Assembly: GCA_006969905.1 (NCBI GenBank)
Contig: CP030887.1
Span: 2,406,730-2,470,729 of the forward strand
Length of the DNA stretch: 64,000 bases
DNA from: Balneolaceae bacterium
GTDB taxonomy: Bacteria; Bacteroidota; Rhodothermia; Balneolales; Balneolaceae
Reading direction: 5' to 3'
Part shown: positions 34,759 to 44,569 of the stretch, one piece after another
Position numbering within the stretch: position 1 is the stretch's first letter
How the letters are laid out: each line of letters starts with the position of its first letter
Translations under genes and position numbers: made by a program
The notes under the pieces: model-generated
What the model saw: only the letters and a program-made list of their open reading frames with translations
What the model was told of the DNA's origin: nothing
Databases searched by the model: none

Positions 34759-36243
34759 ATGTACAAAATGAACGATTCTTCCCCGTTTGAACGCATTACC
34801 CGCCAAGGCCTTACTTACGATGACGTTCTGCTGGTACCCGATTATTCCCAGGTGTTACCCCGCGATGTTGATACAAGTGTGCAACTTACCCCATCGCTTA
34901 AACTGAATATCCCAATTATTAGTGCAGCTATGGATACGGTTTCCGAATACCGGCTCGCCATTGCATTGGCCAGAGAAGGAGGTATTGCAATGCTGCACAA
35001 AAATATGTCTATCGAAGACCAGGCTGAGCAGGTACGGCTTGTTAAAAGAAGTGAGAGTGGGATGATTGTTGATCCTGTAACACTGGATGAAAACTCTACC
35101 GTAAAAGATGCCCGTTCATTAATGAGTACACACAAGATCGGGGGTATTCCCATAGTTGATGAGAAAGGTATTCTTATCGGGATAGTTACTAATCGGGATT
35201 TAAGGTTTGAATCTGACATGAGCCGGCAGCTTGGTTCTATAATGACCAAAGAAAACTTAGTTACTGCGAAGGAAGGGACAACTCTTCAACAGGCAGAGCA
35301 AATTTTGCAGCACTTCAAAGTAGAGAAACTTCCCATTGTTGATTCTTCAAACAAACTGGTTGGGTTAATTACTTTTAAGGATATAGAGAAGAAAATGAAC
35401 TTTCCCAATGCCTGTAAAGATGATTTAGGCAGGTTAAGAGTGGGCGCTGCAGTAGGGGTAACAGCAGATACTTTAGACCGTGTTGAGGCTTTGGTAAATG
35501 CCGGTGTTGATATAATCACGGTTGATACTGCGCATGGACATTCCGCTGGGGTCATTAAAACAGTTTCTGAGATAAAGAAAAAATACCCGGATTTGAATAT
35601 AGTAGGAGGTAATATTGCTACACGTTCGGCGGCAGAAGCACTGGTGGAAGCCGGAGCCGATGTTGTAAAAGTAGGGGTAGGCCCCGGTTCAATTTGCACT
35701 ACACGAGTGGTAACAGGAGTAGGCGTACCCCAGTTAAGTGCAGTAATGGAGGTTTCTGAATTTTGTGGTGAAAAGGGAATTGGCCTTATTGCTGATGGTG
35801 GAATCAAACAAACAGGGGACATCCCAAAGGCAATCGCCGGTGGAGCTGATGTAGTTATGATGGGTTCCATGTTTGCCGGAGTGGATGAAAGTCCGGGAGA
35901 GACTATTATTTACGAATCCCGGAAGTATAAATCATACCGGGGGATGGGAAGTATTGGAGCAATGAAAAAAGGTTCTAAAGACCGCTATTTCCAGGATGTT
36001 GAAGATGATATTAAAAAACTTGTTCCTGAAGGGATCGAAGGCCGTGTTCCCTTCAAAGGTAATCTGGGTGAAGTAGTTCATCAAATGACGGGAGGTTTGA
36101 GAGCTGCCATGGGTTATGTAGGAGCAGCTAATATCGCTGAGATGAAGCAAGCCGAATTTGTACAAATATCTGCAGCATCCTATAAAGAAAGCCATCCGCA
36201 CTCTGTCCAGATTACGAAAGAGGCCCCGAATTACTCGGTTTAA
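34759..36243 (+). CDS. guaB: Inosine-5'-monophosphate dehydrogenase
   Basis: The 494-residue enzyme oxidises IMP to XMP, the first step to GMP. It shows the barrel start GLTYDDVLLVPDYS, two CBS domains inserted at about 95-215 (for example IGGIPIVDEKGILIGIVTNRDLR in part), the catalytic loop GPGSICTTRVV with its Cys, and the flap region GSKDRYFQ. Length and layout are standard. It stands first in a long plus-strand series with its own promoter box. Confidence 0.97.
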   Translation: MYKMNDSSPFERITRQGLTYDDVLLVPDYSQVLPRDVDTSVQLTPSLKLNIPIISAAMDTVSEYRLAIALAREGGIAMLHKNMSIEDQAEQVRLVKRSESGMIVDPVTLDENSTVKDARSLMSTHKIGGIPIVDEKGILIGIVTNRDLRFESDMSRQLGSIMTKENLVTAKEGTTLQQAEQILQHFKVEKLPIVDSSNKLVGLITFKDIEKKMNFPNACKDDLGRLRVGAAVGVTADTLDRVEALVNAGVDIITVDTAHGHSAGVIKTVSEIKKKYPDLNIVGGNIATRSAAEALVEAGADVVKVGVGPGSICTTRVVTGVGVPQLSAVMEVSEFCGEKGIGLIADGGIKQTGDIPKAIAGGADVVMMGSMFAGVDESPGETIIYESRKYKSYRGMGSIGAMKKGSKDRYFQDVEDDIKKLVPEGIEGRVPFKGNLGEVVHQMTGGLRAAMGYVGAANIAEMKQAEFVQISAASYKESHPHSVQITKEAPNYSV

Positions 36244-36258
36244 AGGGATTCCGGTCTG

Positions 36259-37527
36259 ATGAAGAATGTACTCTTTATAGTGTACTACTTTCCGCCTATG
36301 GGAGGAAGCGGAGTGCAAAGGCCCCTCAAATTTGTTAAGTACCTAAGAGATTTTGGATGGAATCCTATTGTTTTATGCCCTGAACCCGGTGCCTATCATA
36401 TATTTGATGATTCTTTGCACGAAGAGTTGTTGAAAATAAACGTTGAAGTCTACAGGATTAAAGGAAAGACCCCATTCCACGCAATAGGGAATAAAAAAAC
36501 GATCAAGCTTCCGAACGGGGTAGAAACGGCTTTAAGGAAAGTATCCACGTTTTTTTGGATACCGGATAATAAGAAAGGATGGATTGAACCCGCCTATCAA
36601 GAAGCCCTCAAACTAATTACAAAAAAAGACATAAAAGCAGTTTTTTCCACAGCAGCACCATTCAGCAATTTATTGATAGCTGCTAAACTAAAAACAAGCT
36701 TGGATATCCCTGTCATAATGGATTTGCGGGATGAATGGTTGGAAAGTCATCTTACTAAGTACCCAACAAAATGGCATCGCAACAGAATCAAGGAAATTGA
36801 GAAAGAAGTGCTGCCAAAGGCAGATATAATTACTGTTGTTAATGAACCCTATAAGGCTTCATTTGGCAGGCGTTTTCCCGTAAAAGACATAAGGGTTTTA
36901 AAACAGGGCTTTGACCCCGAGGATTTTCCCAGCGAAAAAAATGGTAACAAAACATTTTCAAAGCTTACCTTTTTATACAGCGGGATTTTTTACGGGCAAA
37001 GGAAGCCTGATCTTTTTCTTGAGGCAATACATGAACTTATTAAAGAAAATCCACCTCTAAGAAATGAAATTGAACTACAATTTCAAGGGGGGTTAGATGA
37101 AGAATCAATTTCATTGATAGAAAAACTCAACTTATCAGATATAGTGGAAAACCTTGGATATGTCGAGCATAAGACTGCGGTCAAAAATTTAAGCAAGGCA
37201 GATATACTTTGGTTGTTAATTGGCCATACTAAAGATTCAGAAAAAGTAACCCTTGGTAAAATGTTCGAATACTTTGGTTCGGGAAAACCAATTTTAGCTC
37301 TTGCCCCGGAGGGAGGTACCCGCGAGTTATTGAAACAGTATAATGCATCTTATTACGCCGATCCGTATTCTAAATCAGAAATTAAGTCAGTGCTGGGAGA
37401 AATTATTTCTGATTATAAAAATCAGGCACAACCAAAGGTTAATGAAACATTTATTGAACAGTATAACAGGAAAAAACTTGCAGGTGAATTGGCAACATAC
37501 CTGGACGAGATAACTGTTAAAGAATGA
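36259..37527 (+). CDS. Glycosyltransferase, family 4 type (GT-B fold)
   Basis: The 422-residue protein has a GT-B layout. The N-terminal half starts with a Rossmann strand and the donor-side glycine loop YYFPPMGGSGVQRP, which resembles the start of GT4 enzymes. The C-terminal half has the nucleotide-sugar site region (FEYFGSGKPILALAPEGG). It probably adds a sugar to a lipid-linked or surface glycan; donor and acceptor are unknown. It starts 15 bp after guaB and is 7 bp from the M23 gene. Confidence 0.85.
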   Translation: MKNVLFIVYYFPPMGGSGVQRPLKFVKYLRDFGWNPIVLCPEPGAYHIFDDSLHEELLKINVEVYRIKGKTPFHAIGNKKTIKLPNGVETALRKVSTFFWIPDNKKGWIEPAYQEALKLITKKDIKAVFSTAAPFSNLLIAAKLKTSLDIPVIMDLRDEWLESHLTKYPTKWHRNRIKEIEKEVLPKADIITVVNEPYKASFGRRFPVKDIRVLKQGFDPEDFPSEKNGNKTFSKLTFLYSGIFYGQRKPDLFLEAIHELIKENPPLRNEIELQFQGGLDEESISLIEKLNLSDIVENLGYVEHKTAVKNLSKADILWLLIGHTKDSEKVTLGKMFEYFGSGKPILALAPEGGTRELLKQYNASYYADPYSKSEIKSVLGEIISDYKNQAQPKVNETFIEQYNRKKLAGELATYLDEITVKE

Positions 37528-37534
37528 ATTTATA

Positions 37535-38392
37535 ATGAAAGATTTCCTAAAAAGGTTATTTGAAGACAGAAACCGGCAGGTTGAAGTAATACTTCTGGAC
37601 GATTCCCGGCCTGGGATGGACAATTCATTCAGATTACGTCCCAGAAATTTATTTCTGCTTTTAATTAGCCTTTCTGTTTTGCTTACAAGTATTGTACTAG
37701 CTGCTTTTATGTTCACTCCATTAGGAGCCTTACTTTATTCAGAAGATGAACAGCAAATACGGGAAGAGTTGGCACAAATCGCAAATCGCATTTCGGATCT
37801 GCAAGACTCTTTGGATGTAAGAGATGTTCAACTCCGGGATATAAAAGCCGTTATTCGTTTAAACCAGGATACCGTTCTGGCACTTGATCCCAGATTATCA
37901 AATGATTTGATCCCGGAAGTAAACTCTGCCCCCGTTAATAATCGCTTTATTGATTATAATAGTGCATTACTATCACTGGAAGCAGATGATTTTATGGCTA
38001 TTCAAAAGCTGGAGAATGTACCTGAATTTCCAGCCCGCTTTCCTGTGCAGGGTACCATTACGAGAGGGTTTGAGCCTGAAAACAAGCATTTTGGTATCGA
38101 TATTGCCACCAGGGCCAGTGGTGAAATTTACAATGTAGCTGATGGAACCGTACTTTCATCGGGTTGGACCATGAGCTACGGTTATATGATGTCCATTCAG
38201 CATGCTGATGGTTTAATTACAATGTATAAACACTGCTCTAAGCTTTTGAAACAGGAAGGAGAAAAAGTAACAGCGGGTGAAATGATTGCTCTTACAGGTG
38301 ATACCGGAATAGAAAGCAGTGGTCCCCATCTTCACTTTGAGGTGTGGAAAAACGGGGTTCCTCAAAATCCGTTGTTATTTCTTGTGCAATAA
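37535..38392 (+). CDS. Membrane-anchored M23 (LytM) peptidoglycan endopeptidase
   Basis: The 285-residue protein has a cytoplasmic N-terminus, one membrane helix (about 38-60), a coiled-coil stalk (about 70-108), and a LytM/M23 domain (about 170-284). The zinc-site residues are visible: His184 and Asp188 in HFGID, His232 in KHCSK, and His264 and His266 in GPHLHFE. It probably cleaves peptide cross-links in peptidoglycan. The bactofilin gene follows at once, a pairing known from other bacteria where both help set cell shape. Confidence 0.92.
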   Translation: MKDFLKRLFEDRNRQVEVILLDDSRPGMDNSFRLRPRNLFLLLISLSVLLTSIVLAAFMFTPLGALLYSEDEQQIREELAQIANRISDLQDSLDVRDVQLRDIKAVIRLNQDTVLALDPRLSNDLIPEVNSAPVNNRFIDYNSALLSLEADDFMAIQKLENVPEFPARFPVQGTITRGFEPENKHFGIDIATRASGEIYNVADGTVLSSGWTMSYGYMMSIQHADGLITMYKHCSKLLKQEGEKVTAGEMIALTGDTGIESSGPHLHFEVWKNGVPQNPLLFLVQ

Positions 38393-38397
38393 TTATT

Positions 38398-38841
38398 ATG
38401 TTAAGCATGAACAAAACAAAAAAGACCGTGAGTAACAATTCTACAAATCAATCTCCTTCAGTGAACATAATTAGTGAAGGAACAAAGCTAAAAGGTAACA
38501 TTCATTCAAATTCGGATATGCGTATTAGCGGCTCTATATATGGAGAAGCTATTTCAAAAGGAAAATTGATTATAACCGAACAGGGAAATGTAAAAGGCAA
38601 TGTTAGCTCTGCAGATGCCGACCTTGCAGGTAAAGTAGAAGGAGATGTACGTGTTTCAGGTAAACTGGTGCTACGACAAAATGCGGTGATAGACGGCAAT
38701 ATTTACACAAAAACTTTGATTGTGGAAGAAGGGGCACAGATAAACGGTACATGCAAAATGGGAGCCGACACCAAGAGTTTGTCCAATCATAATGATGCAG
38801 AGTATGCAGAAGAAACCAAGCTAAAAACGGCCCGGGCTTAA
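38398..38841 (+). CDS. Bactofilin
   Basis: From the ATG at 38398 the product is 147 residues: a polar N-terminal tail, the bactofilin beta-helix core (GNIHSNSDMRISGSIYGE through ADLAGKVEGDVRVSGKL to VEEGAQINGTCKM, quoted in part), and a short charged tail. Bactofilins polymerise into membrane-associated filaments that place cell-wall enzymes. The open frame extends upstream into the M23 gene to 38344, but that part is not bactofilin-like. A second ATG at 38407 is possible. Its neighbour, the LytM peptidase, is its likely partner. Confidence 0.92.
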   Translation: MLSMNKTKKTVSNNSTNQSPSVNIISEGTKLKGNIHSNSDMRISGSIYGEAISKGKLIITEQGNVKGNVSSADADLAGKVEGDVRVSGKLVLRQNAVIDGNIYTKTLIVEEGAQINGTCKMGADTKSLSNHNDAEYAEETKLKTARA

Positions 38842-38844
38842 TAT

Positions 38845-39051
38845 TTGAAACTGCCACCTGAATACAGCCGATATTTAGGTTTGGGGGCAGAGATAGCTGC
38901 ATCGTTAGCTATACCTATCTTACTGGGTTACTATGTCGATCTTTTTTTAGATGTTTCACCGTACGGTATTCTTGTAGGTTCAATAACAGGATTAGTAATG
39001 TTTCTAATGGTCGCGATACGCATATCAAAAGAGCCAACACATAAGGAGTAG
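38845..39051 (+). CDS. atpZ: AtpZ-like ATP synthase accessory membrane protein
   Basis: The 68-residue protein has two hydrophobic helices separated by a short DLFLDVSPYG turn and fits the AtpZ/AtpI group that heads F0F1 operons and may help c-ring assembly or Mg2+ uptake. It must start with TTG at 38845, since no ATG lies ahead of the first helix. It is 3 bp after bactofilin and 2 bp before the next gene, so it is likely transcribed with both. Confidence 0.78.
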   Translation: MKLPPEYSRYLGLGAEIAASLAIPILLGYYVDLFLDVSPYGILVGSITGLVMFLMVAIRISKEPTHKE

Positions 39052-39065
39052 TTTTGTTAAAAAAA

Positions 39066-39425
39066 ATGATAAGACAAAACATTATTGTCTTATGCGTGCT
39101 TGCTGTACTTTTTTTCTTTTTACCTGTAGATAAGGCCGTAGCCATTTATAGCGGATTCTTGTTAAGTGCTATATTTATTGCAAGCAGTGCATGGGTTATT
39201 GATTTTTTTTGGGAGGCAGAAAACAAGCTGTTTATACAGGTTTTTTTCTTCTCCATGGCAATACGGTTTATTCTTATACTTATCGTCTTTGGAATTTTGC
39301 TCGGAGTAACAAAAATTGATGAAATCTACTTTACAGTTAGTTTCATAATTTCCTATCTTTACCAATCTGTAACGGAAATGATTTTCATCAACAAAATTCT
39401 TCAGAAGAGAAGCAACAAAAAGTAA
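39066..39425 (+). CDS. ATP synthase subunit I-like membrane protein
   Basis: From the ATG at 39066 the product is 119 residues with about four hydrophobic helices. Its position between AtpZ and atpB is that of the poorly conserved AtpI-type protein of the operon. Sequence similarity alone is weak, so context carries much of the call. A TTG at 39054 would add four residues. Its stop overlaps the atpB start by one base. Confidence 0.65.
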   Translation: MIRQNIIVLCVLAVLFFFLPVDKAVAIYSGFLLSAIFIASSAWVIDFFWEAENKLFIQVFFFSMAIRFILILIVFGILLGVTKIDEIYFTVSFIISYLYQSVTEMIFINKILQKRSNKK

Positions 39426-40492
39426 TGATCCAGACCCTACGTCGCCTTTTTCTTACCCTTCTTTTTTTATCGATTAGCACTCCAAATTTACTTGCAGCAG
39501 ATGCTGAAAATAAAGGTGATGAGCCTGTTATTGATGTAATGGGTACAGTTGCTGATCATGATTACTTGAAAGTTCCACAGTTTATTAATGGTGGAAAAAT
39601 ATATTTACCAAGGTTTCTTTATTGGGAAAATGCCGAAGGTGAATCTCGGTTAGACTTTTATTGGAATACTAAATCAGCAATAGCATCAGGCGCTTTTATT
39701 GATCAGGATCATGTATTAACTCCCGCTGATGGCGGAGTTATCAAAATGGATTTTTCTATCACCTCACATTTAGTGTATTTCTGGGCAGGTATGGGTTTAG
39801 CGTTATTCATCACCATTATGATGGCAGGGCGCTATAAAAGGGGAATTGGCAAAGATGTTGAGCCTAAAGGTGCCCTGCAAAACATTTTTGAAGTGCTGTT
39901 CATATTTATAAGGGATGACGTGGCCAGGGCAAACATAGATGACAATAAAAGTGATAAATATGTGCCTTATCTGTTTACTATGTTTATGGGTATTGCATTC
40001 ATGAACCTTTTTGGGTTATTGCCTTGGGCTGCTACAGCAACAGCCGATTTAACAGTTACGGCAACACTAGCCATTATTACCTTTGTCATTACTCAGTTTA
40101 GCGGCACCAAAGATTATTGGGGACATATTTTCTGGTTTCCGGGTGTACCAACCTGGGTACGTGCCATTTTAACTCCCGTTGAAATTTTAGGGATGTTCAC
40201 AAAGCCATTTGCATTGGCTATTCGTTTATTTGCCAACATGCTTTCAGGTAAAATTATGATCATTGCTATACTAGGCCTGATCTTTATTTTTTCTGATTTA
40301 TTTGGTTCAGTTGCCGGAATTGGGGTGAGTGTATTTTCGGTAACTCTTACAGTGGTACTTTATGCATTAAAAGTTTTTGTAGCCTTATTACAGGCTTATA
40401 TCTTCACGCTTCTTTCTGCGGTATTTATCGGAATGGCGGCTGAAGACCATCATCATGATGAAGAAAATTATCGTGCTGAACATGCAGCATAA
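39425..40492 (+). CDS. atpB: ATP synthase F0 subunit a
   Basis: The 355-residue protein carries an N-terminal signal-like segment (1-25) and an extra-cytoplasmic region of about 90 residues before the conserved membrane part, as is usual in Bacteroidota. The essential channel Arg is in the FALAIRLFANMLSG motif. It forms the proton half-channels beside the c ring. The C-terminal tail is His-rich. The gene is followed after 43 bp by atpE. Confidence 0.95.
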   Translation: MIQTLRRLFLTLLFLSISTPNLLAADAENKGDEPVIDVMGTVADHDYLKVPQFINGGKIYLPRFLYWENAEGESRLDFYWNTKSAIASGAFIDQDHVLTPADGGVIKMDFSITSHLVYFWAGMGLALFITIMMAGRYKRGIGKDVEPKGALQNIFEVLFIFIRDDVARANIDDNKSDKYVPYLFTMFMGIAFMNLFGLLPWAATATADLTVTATLAIITFVITQFSGTKDYWGHIFWFPGVPTWVRAILTPVEILGMFTKPFALAIRLFANMLSGKIMIIAILGLIFIFSDLFGSVAGIGVSVFSVTLTVVLYALKVFVALLQAYIFTLLSAVFIGMAAEDHHHDEENYRAEHAA

Positions 40493-40526
40493 ATTAAATT
40501 AATCAAACAATCCTAACATAAAATAG

Positions 40527-40757
<231 letters not shown>

Positions 40758-40770
40758 TTAAGGATTAGAA

Positions 40771-41286
40771 ATGACTCTTCTTTTAGCTGGCGGAGGCGGA
40801 TTATTATCATTTAACCCTGGTTTTGCAATCTGGATTTTAATTTCCATGATCGTTTTTATCCTGGTTATGATGAAGTATGCCGTACCTCCAATTATGACAG
40901 CTTTAGTAGCTAGGGAGTCTAACATTAAAGACTCACTGGAGTCTGCTGAGAAAGCTTTAGCCAGGGCTGAAGAAATCTCCAAAGACAATGAGAAAGCACT
41001 CAGGGAAGCAGAAGTAAAAGCGCAGGAAATCCGAAAAGAAGCCCTTGAACAAGCCGAACTTCTCAGAACCGAGCGTATCTCAAAAGCTAAAGATGAAGCA
41101 ACTCAAATTATTGAGCAAGCAAAAGCATCAATTGAACAGGAAAAAAAGCAGGCTTTGATGGAGTTAAGGGCAGAAGTTGCTCAACTTGCCGTCAAATCAG
41201 CTTCTATCATAATAGATGAAAACCTGGACAATGCTAAAAACAATAAGCTGGTCGATTCTTTTATAGGCGACCTGTCTAAAAATTAA
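40771..41286 (+). CDS. atpF: ATP synthase F0 subunit b
   Basis: The 171-residue protein has one N-terminal membrane helix (about 15-38), followed by a long charged helix (about 50-150) rich in Ala, Glu and Lys that forms the peripheral stalk. There is one b-type gene, so a homodimer is expected. It lies 13 bp after atpE and 11 bp before atpH. Confidence 0.94.
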   Translation: MTLLLAGGGGLLSFNPGFAIWILISMIVFILVMMKYAVPPIMTALVARESNIKDSLESAEKALARAEEISKDNEKALREAEVKAQEIRKEALEQAELLRTERISKAKDEATQIIEQAKASIEQEKKQALMELRAEVAQLAVKSASIIIDENLDNAKNNKLVDSFIGDLSKN

Positions 41287-41297
41287 TCATCACGTTA

Positions 41298-41834
41298 ATG
41301 TTGGTATCTAAAGCATCGCGCCGTTATGCTAATGCCTTACTGGAAATAGCCTTAGGGCAAAATTCCGTCGAGGAAATGCTTAATGACATGCTAACCATAA
41401 AATCAACTATTGAGGGATCGAGGGAATTACTTTTATTTCTGAGAAGCCCTATCGTGAAGCCCGCTGATAAACAGCAGGCTTTGCAGAAGATTTTTGAAGG
41501 TAAAGTGTCTAAAACGGTATCCCAGTTTATCACTCTCATAACTGAGAAGGGAAGGGAGAATATTCTTGATCAGATAGCGAATGCATTTGTAGAAGCTTAC
41601 AACCAGCATGTTGGGATTATCACTGTTGAAGTAAAAACAGCAAAGGCTCTTAGCGACAAACAAGCAAAGGAGCTAACTGCTATGCTCGAAAAAACTACTT
41701 CCAAAAAAGTAAATTTGGATTTTCGTGTTATCGAAGAACTTCGGGGTGGTATTTCTATCAAAATTGATGATACCGTTATTGATGCCACTATAAAGCATAA
41801 GCTGGAGCAGCTTGAAACCCAATTCCTCCAATAA
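41298..41834 (+). CDS. atpH: ATP synthase F1 subunit delta
   Basis: The 178-residue protein has the helical N-terminal domain (SRRYANALLEIA) and the C-terminal signature region (FRVIEELRGGISIKIDDTVID) of F1 delta, which caps the F1 head and binds the b stalk. Length is normal. Confidence 0.95.
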   Translation: MLVSKASRRYANALLEIALGQNSVEEMLNDMLTIKSTIEGSRELLLFLRSPIVKPADKQQALQKIFEGKVSKTVSQFITLITEKGRENILDQIANAFVEAYNQHVGIITVEVKTAKALSDKQAKELTAMLEKTTSKKVNLDFRVIEELRGGISIKIDDTVIDATIKHKLEQLETQFLQ

Positions 41835-41877
41835 GGGGAATCAGATTTAGAACAGATTCAGAAATTAAACTAACACA

Positions 41878-43494
41878 ATGAGCCAAGTCAGACCCGACGA
41901 AGTTTCCGCCATATTACGCAAGCAATTAGCAGGCTTTGACAATGAAGCCGATGTTTACGATGTAGGTACCGTACTAGAAGTAGGTGACGGTATTGCGCGC
42001 GTTTATGGTCTATCACAAGTGCAAGCCGGAGAGCTTGTAGAATTACCTGATTCAAAAGATGAAGATGGAAATAACATTACCGGAATGGTACTTAATCTGG
42101 AAGAAGATAATGTAGGTATCGTATTATTTGATGCTTCAAGCTCAGTACAGGAAGGGCATACGGTAAAACGCACTAAGGATATTGCTGCAATTAATGTTGG
42201 TGAAGGCTTGCTTGGTCGTGTTATTGATCCTTTGGGTAATCCAATTGATGGCAGGGGCCCTATAACAGGTAAAACTATCAAAGTACCTCTGGAACGAAAA
42301 GCTCCGGGTGTAATTTTCAGGGAGCCTGTATCTGAACCTCTCCAGACGGGTATCAAAGCCATCGACTCATTAATCCCTATCGGAAGGGGACAACGTGAGT
42401 TGATTATCGGTGACCGCCAAACAGGTAAAACTTCTGTGGCCATTGATACTATTTTGAACCAAAAATCTACCCAGGATAGTGATAAGCCTGTTTTTTGTAT
42501 TTATGTAGCTGTTGGTCAAAAAGGATCTACAGTAGCAAACATCCGTAAGGTTCTGGAAGATAACGGAGCCATGGACTACACGGTAATTGTTTCAGCACCT
42601 GCCAGTGCTTCTGCACCTATGCAGTATATTGCACCTTTTGCCGGTGCCGCTGTTGGTGAGTATATCCGAGATACCGGTCGTCATGCGCTAGTTGTCTATG
42701 ATGATCTTTCAAAGCAGGCTGTTGCCTACCGTGAAATGTCACTTTTATTAAAGCGACCTCCGGGACGTGAAGCCTACCCGGGCGATGTATTTTATTTGCA
42801 CAGTCGTTTGTTGGAACGTGCGGCTAAGATCATTAATGATGATAAGGTAGCACAATCGATGAACAATATTCCTGAAGCCCTAAAACCTATGGTTAAAGGT
42901 GGAGGATCTCTTACAGCTCTTCCAATTATCGAAACCCAGGCTGGTGATGTTTCTGCATACATTCCAACCAACGTAATTTCTATTACTGACGGACAGATTT
43001 TCCTCGATACTGATTTATTCAACTCCGGTACTCGCCCTGCAATTGATGTAGGTATTTCAGTTTCCCGTGTAGGGGGTTCCGCCCAGGTTAAATCTATGAG
43101 AAAGCTCTCCGGAACGTTAAAGCTTGACCTTGCACAATATCGTGAACTGGAGGCCTTTGCTAAGTTTGGTTCCGATTTAGATCCTACTACACAAGCACAG
43201 CTTAGAAGGGGAGAACGTACTGCTGAACTTCTAAAGCAGGATGTATATCAGCCTCTTCCGGTAGAGCAGGAAATCGCATTGCTTAAAGTAAATGATGAAG
43301 GATTGTTTGACAATCTTGCTGTTGAAGATATCCGCGAATTTGAGGCTCAGTTTATTGAGACTATACTTGTTAAGCACGAAAAAGAAATGAAAGAATTAGC
43401 TAAATCCGGATTGCTGGATGACAAGCTAGGTGCAAGCTTAATTGAAATAGCAAATACAATTATTGATCAAATTTCAGCTGTTCACGAAGCATAA
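41878..43494 (+). CDS. atpA: ATP synthase F1 subunit alpha
   Basis: The 538-residue subunit has the P-loop GDRQTGKTS (178-186), the [11 protein letters not shown] segment, and the conserved [13 protein letters not shown] signature. It binds nucleotide in the non-catalytic sites of the F1 head. The N-terminal ~30 residues ([10 protein letters not shown]) contact delta. It is slightly longer than the usual ~505-510, mainly at the C-terminus. Confidence 0.98.
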   Translation: MSQVRPDEVSAILRKQLAGFDNEADVYDVGTVLEVGDGIARVYGLSQVQAGELVELPDSKDEDGNNITGMVLNLEEDNVGIVLFDASSSVQEGHTVKRTKDIAAINVGEGLLGRVIDPLGNPIDGRGPITGKTIKVPLERKAPGVIFREPVSEPLQTGIKAIDSLIPIGRGQRELIIGDRQTGKTSVAIDTILNQKSTQDSDKPVFCIYVAVGQKGSTVANIRKVLEDNGAMDYTVIVSAPASASAPMQYIAPFAGAAVGEYIRDTGRHALVVYDDLSKQAVAYREMSLLLKRPPGREAYPGDVFYLHSRLLERAAKIINDDKVAQSMNNIPEALKPMVKGGGSLTALPIIETQAGDVSAYIPTNVISITDGQIFLDTDLFNSGTRPAIDVGISVSRVGGSAQVKSMRKLSGTLKLDLAQYRELEAFAKFGSDLDPTTQAQLRRGERTAELLKQDVYQPLPVEQEIALLKVNDEGLFDNLAVEDIREFEAQFIETILVKHEKEMKELAKSGLLDDKLGASLIEIANTIIDQISAVHEA

Positions 43495-43497
43495 TCT

Positions 43498-44394
43498 ATG
43501 GCCAATCTACGCGACATACGAAATAGGATTACTACTATAGATAATACACAGCAGATTACTAAGGCTATGAAGATGGTTGCTGCTGCAAAGCTTAGAAAAG
43601 CCCAGGACAAGATTATAAAAACACGTCCTTATGCTGCTAAGATTCAGGATGTTGTAGGTAGGCTGGCAGGTAGTAATTCTGCTTCAAATGCAGTGATGGA
43701 AGTATCTGAACAGAACAATAATCTACTTTTTATAGTTATTGGCTCAGACAGAGGCCTCTGCGGTGGATTCAATAACAACTTGTTCAAAGAAGTTGAAAAA
43801 CAATTAACAAGTACATTTTCTGCACAATTAAATGCAGGCACTATTTCTTTGATTACTATCGGAAAGAAAGCCACAGCATATTTTTCCAAAAGAGATTATC
43901 AGATAGTAGAGTCATTCCCTGGGTTCTTTGATAAATTAGAGTATGATTCTACTGCTGCGATTATGGAAAAGGCTACAGAAGAATTTATTGCTGATACTTA
44001 TGACGAAGTTTATATCGCTTTCAACGAGTTCAAGTCGGTAATTTCTCAGAATCGAAAAGTAGATAAGGTATTACCTATCGATCCAGGCACTCTGGTAAGT
44101 GCAGATTCGAATGATGATTCTAAAGAAGCGATTGATTATATTTACGAGCCGAGTTCAGCAGCTATTTTGAATCGATTATTGCCACTCCATTTAAATACCC
44201 AGTTATGGAAAGCAGTACTTGAGTCTAATGCTTCAGAACAAGGTGCACGAATGTCAGCAATGGACAGTGCAACTGAGAATGCAAAAGAATTAAAGCGTTC
44301 TCTTAAGTTGCAGTACAACCAGGCCCGACAGAGTGCAATTACGACTGAGATTTCTGAAATTGTTTCGGGTGCGCAAGCACTTAGTGATAATTAA
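43498..44394 (+). CDS. atpG: ATP synthase F1 subunit gamma
   Basis: The 298-residue rotor subunit has the N-terminal helix with [17 protein letters not shown], the [10 protein letters not shown] motif, and the C-terminal helix with [14 protein letters not shown]. It starts 3 bp after atpA. atpD (beta) and atpC (epsilon) do not follow: the next gene is a tRNA. Confidence 0.97.
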   Translation: MANLRDIRNRITTIDNTQQITKAMKMVAAAKLRKAQDKIIKTRPYAAKIQDVVGRLAGSNSASNAVMEVSEQNNNLLFIVIGSDRGLCGGFNNNLFKEVEKQLTSTFSAQLNAGTISLITIGKKATAYFSKRDYQIVESFPGFFDKLEYDSTAAIMEKATEEFIADTYDEVYIAFNEFKSVISQNRKVDKVLPIDPGTLVSADSNDDSKEAIDYIYEPSSAAILNRLLPLHLNTQLWKAVLESNASEQGARMSAMDSATENAKELKRSLKLQYNQARQSAITTEISEIVSGAQALSDN

Positions 44395-44395
44395 C

Positions 44396-44480
44396 GGAGA
44401 GTTGGCAGAGTGGTCGAATGCGGCGGTCTTGAAAACCGTTGAGGCGCAAGTCTCCGGGGGTTCGAATCCCTCACTCTCCG
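44396..44480 (+). tRNA. tRNA-Ser (anticodon TGA)
   Basis: The gene folds as a type II tRNA: the 7-bp acceptor GGAGAGT pairs with ACTCTCC at 44473-44479 (discriminator G), the anticodon stem and loop read CGGTC-TTGAAAA-CCG with anticodon TGA, there is a long variable arm, and GGTTCGAATCC forms the T arm. The 3' CCA is not encoded. It starts 1 bp after the atpG stop and is followed by a strong terminator, so it may be cleaved from the ATP synthase transcript. Confidence 0.95.
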
Positions 44481-44485
44481 CAACT

Positions 44486-44517
44486 ACAAATAGCCCCTTT
44501 GGGGCTATTTGTGTTTT
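44486..44517 (+). terminator. Rho-independent terminator after tRNA-Ser
   Basis: A perfect 12-bp stem (44486-44497 with 44501-44512) with a TTT loop is followed by GTTTT. It lies 5 bp past the tRNA and ends the ATP synthase/tRNA transcript. Confidence 0.9.
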
Positions 44518-44569
44518 AAATAAAAGGTGAGTATATGCGTTAAGCCTCGCGTTTAATGCACTCTACATT

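Noticed and set aside
38344-38397. Upstream extension of the bactofilin frame into the M23 gene
   Set aside because: It overlaps the M23 coding end and adds non-bactofilin residues; the ATG at 38398 is preferred.
44333-44530. Open frame spanning the tRNA-Ser gene
   Set aside because: It runs through the tRNA and its terminator hairpin and has no homology-like features.
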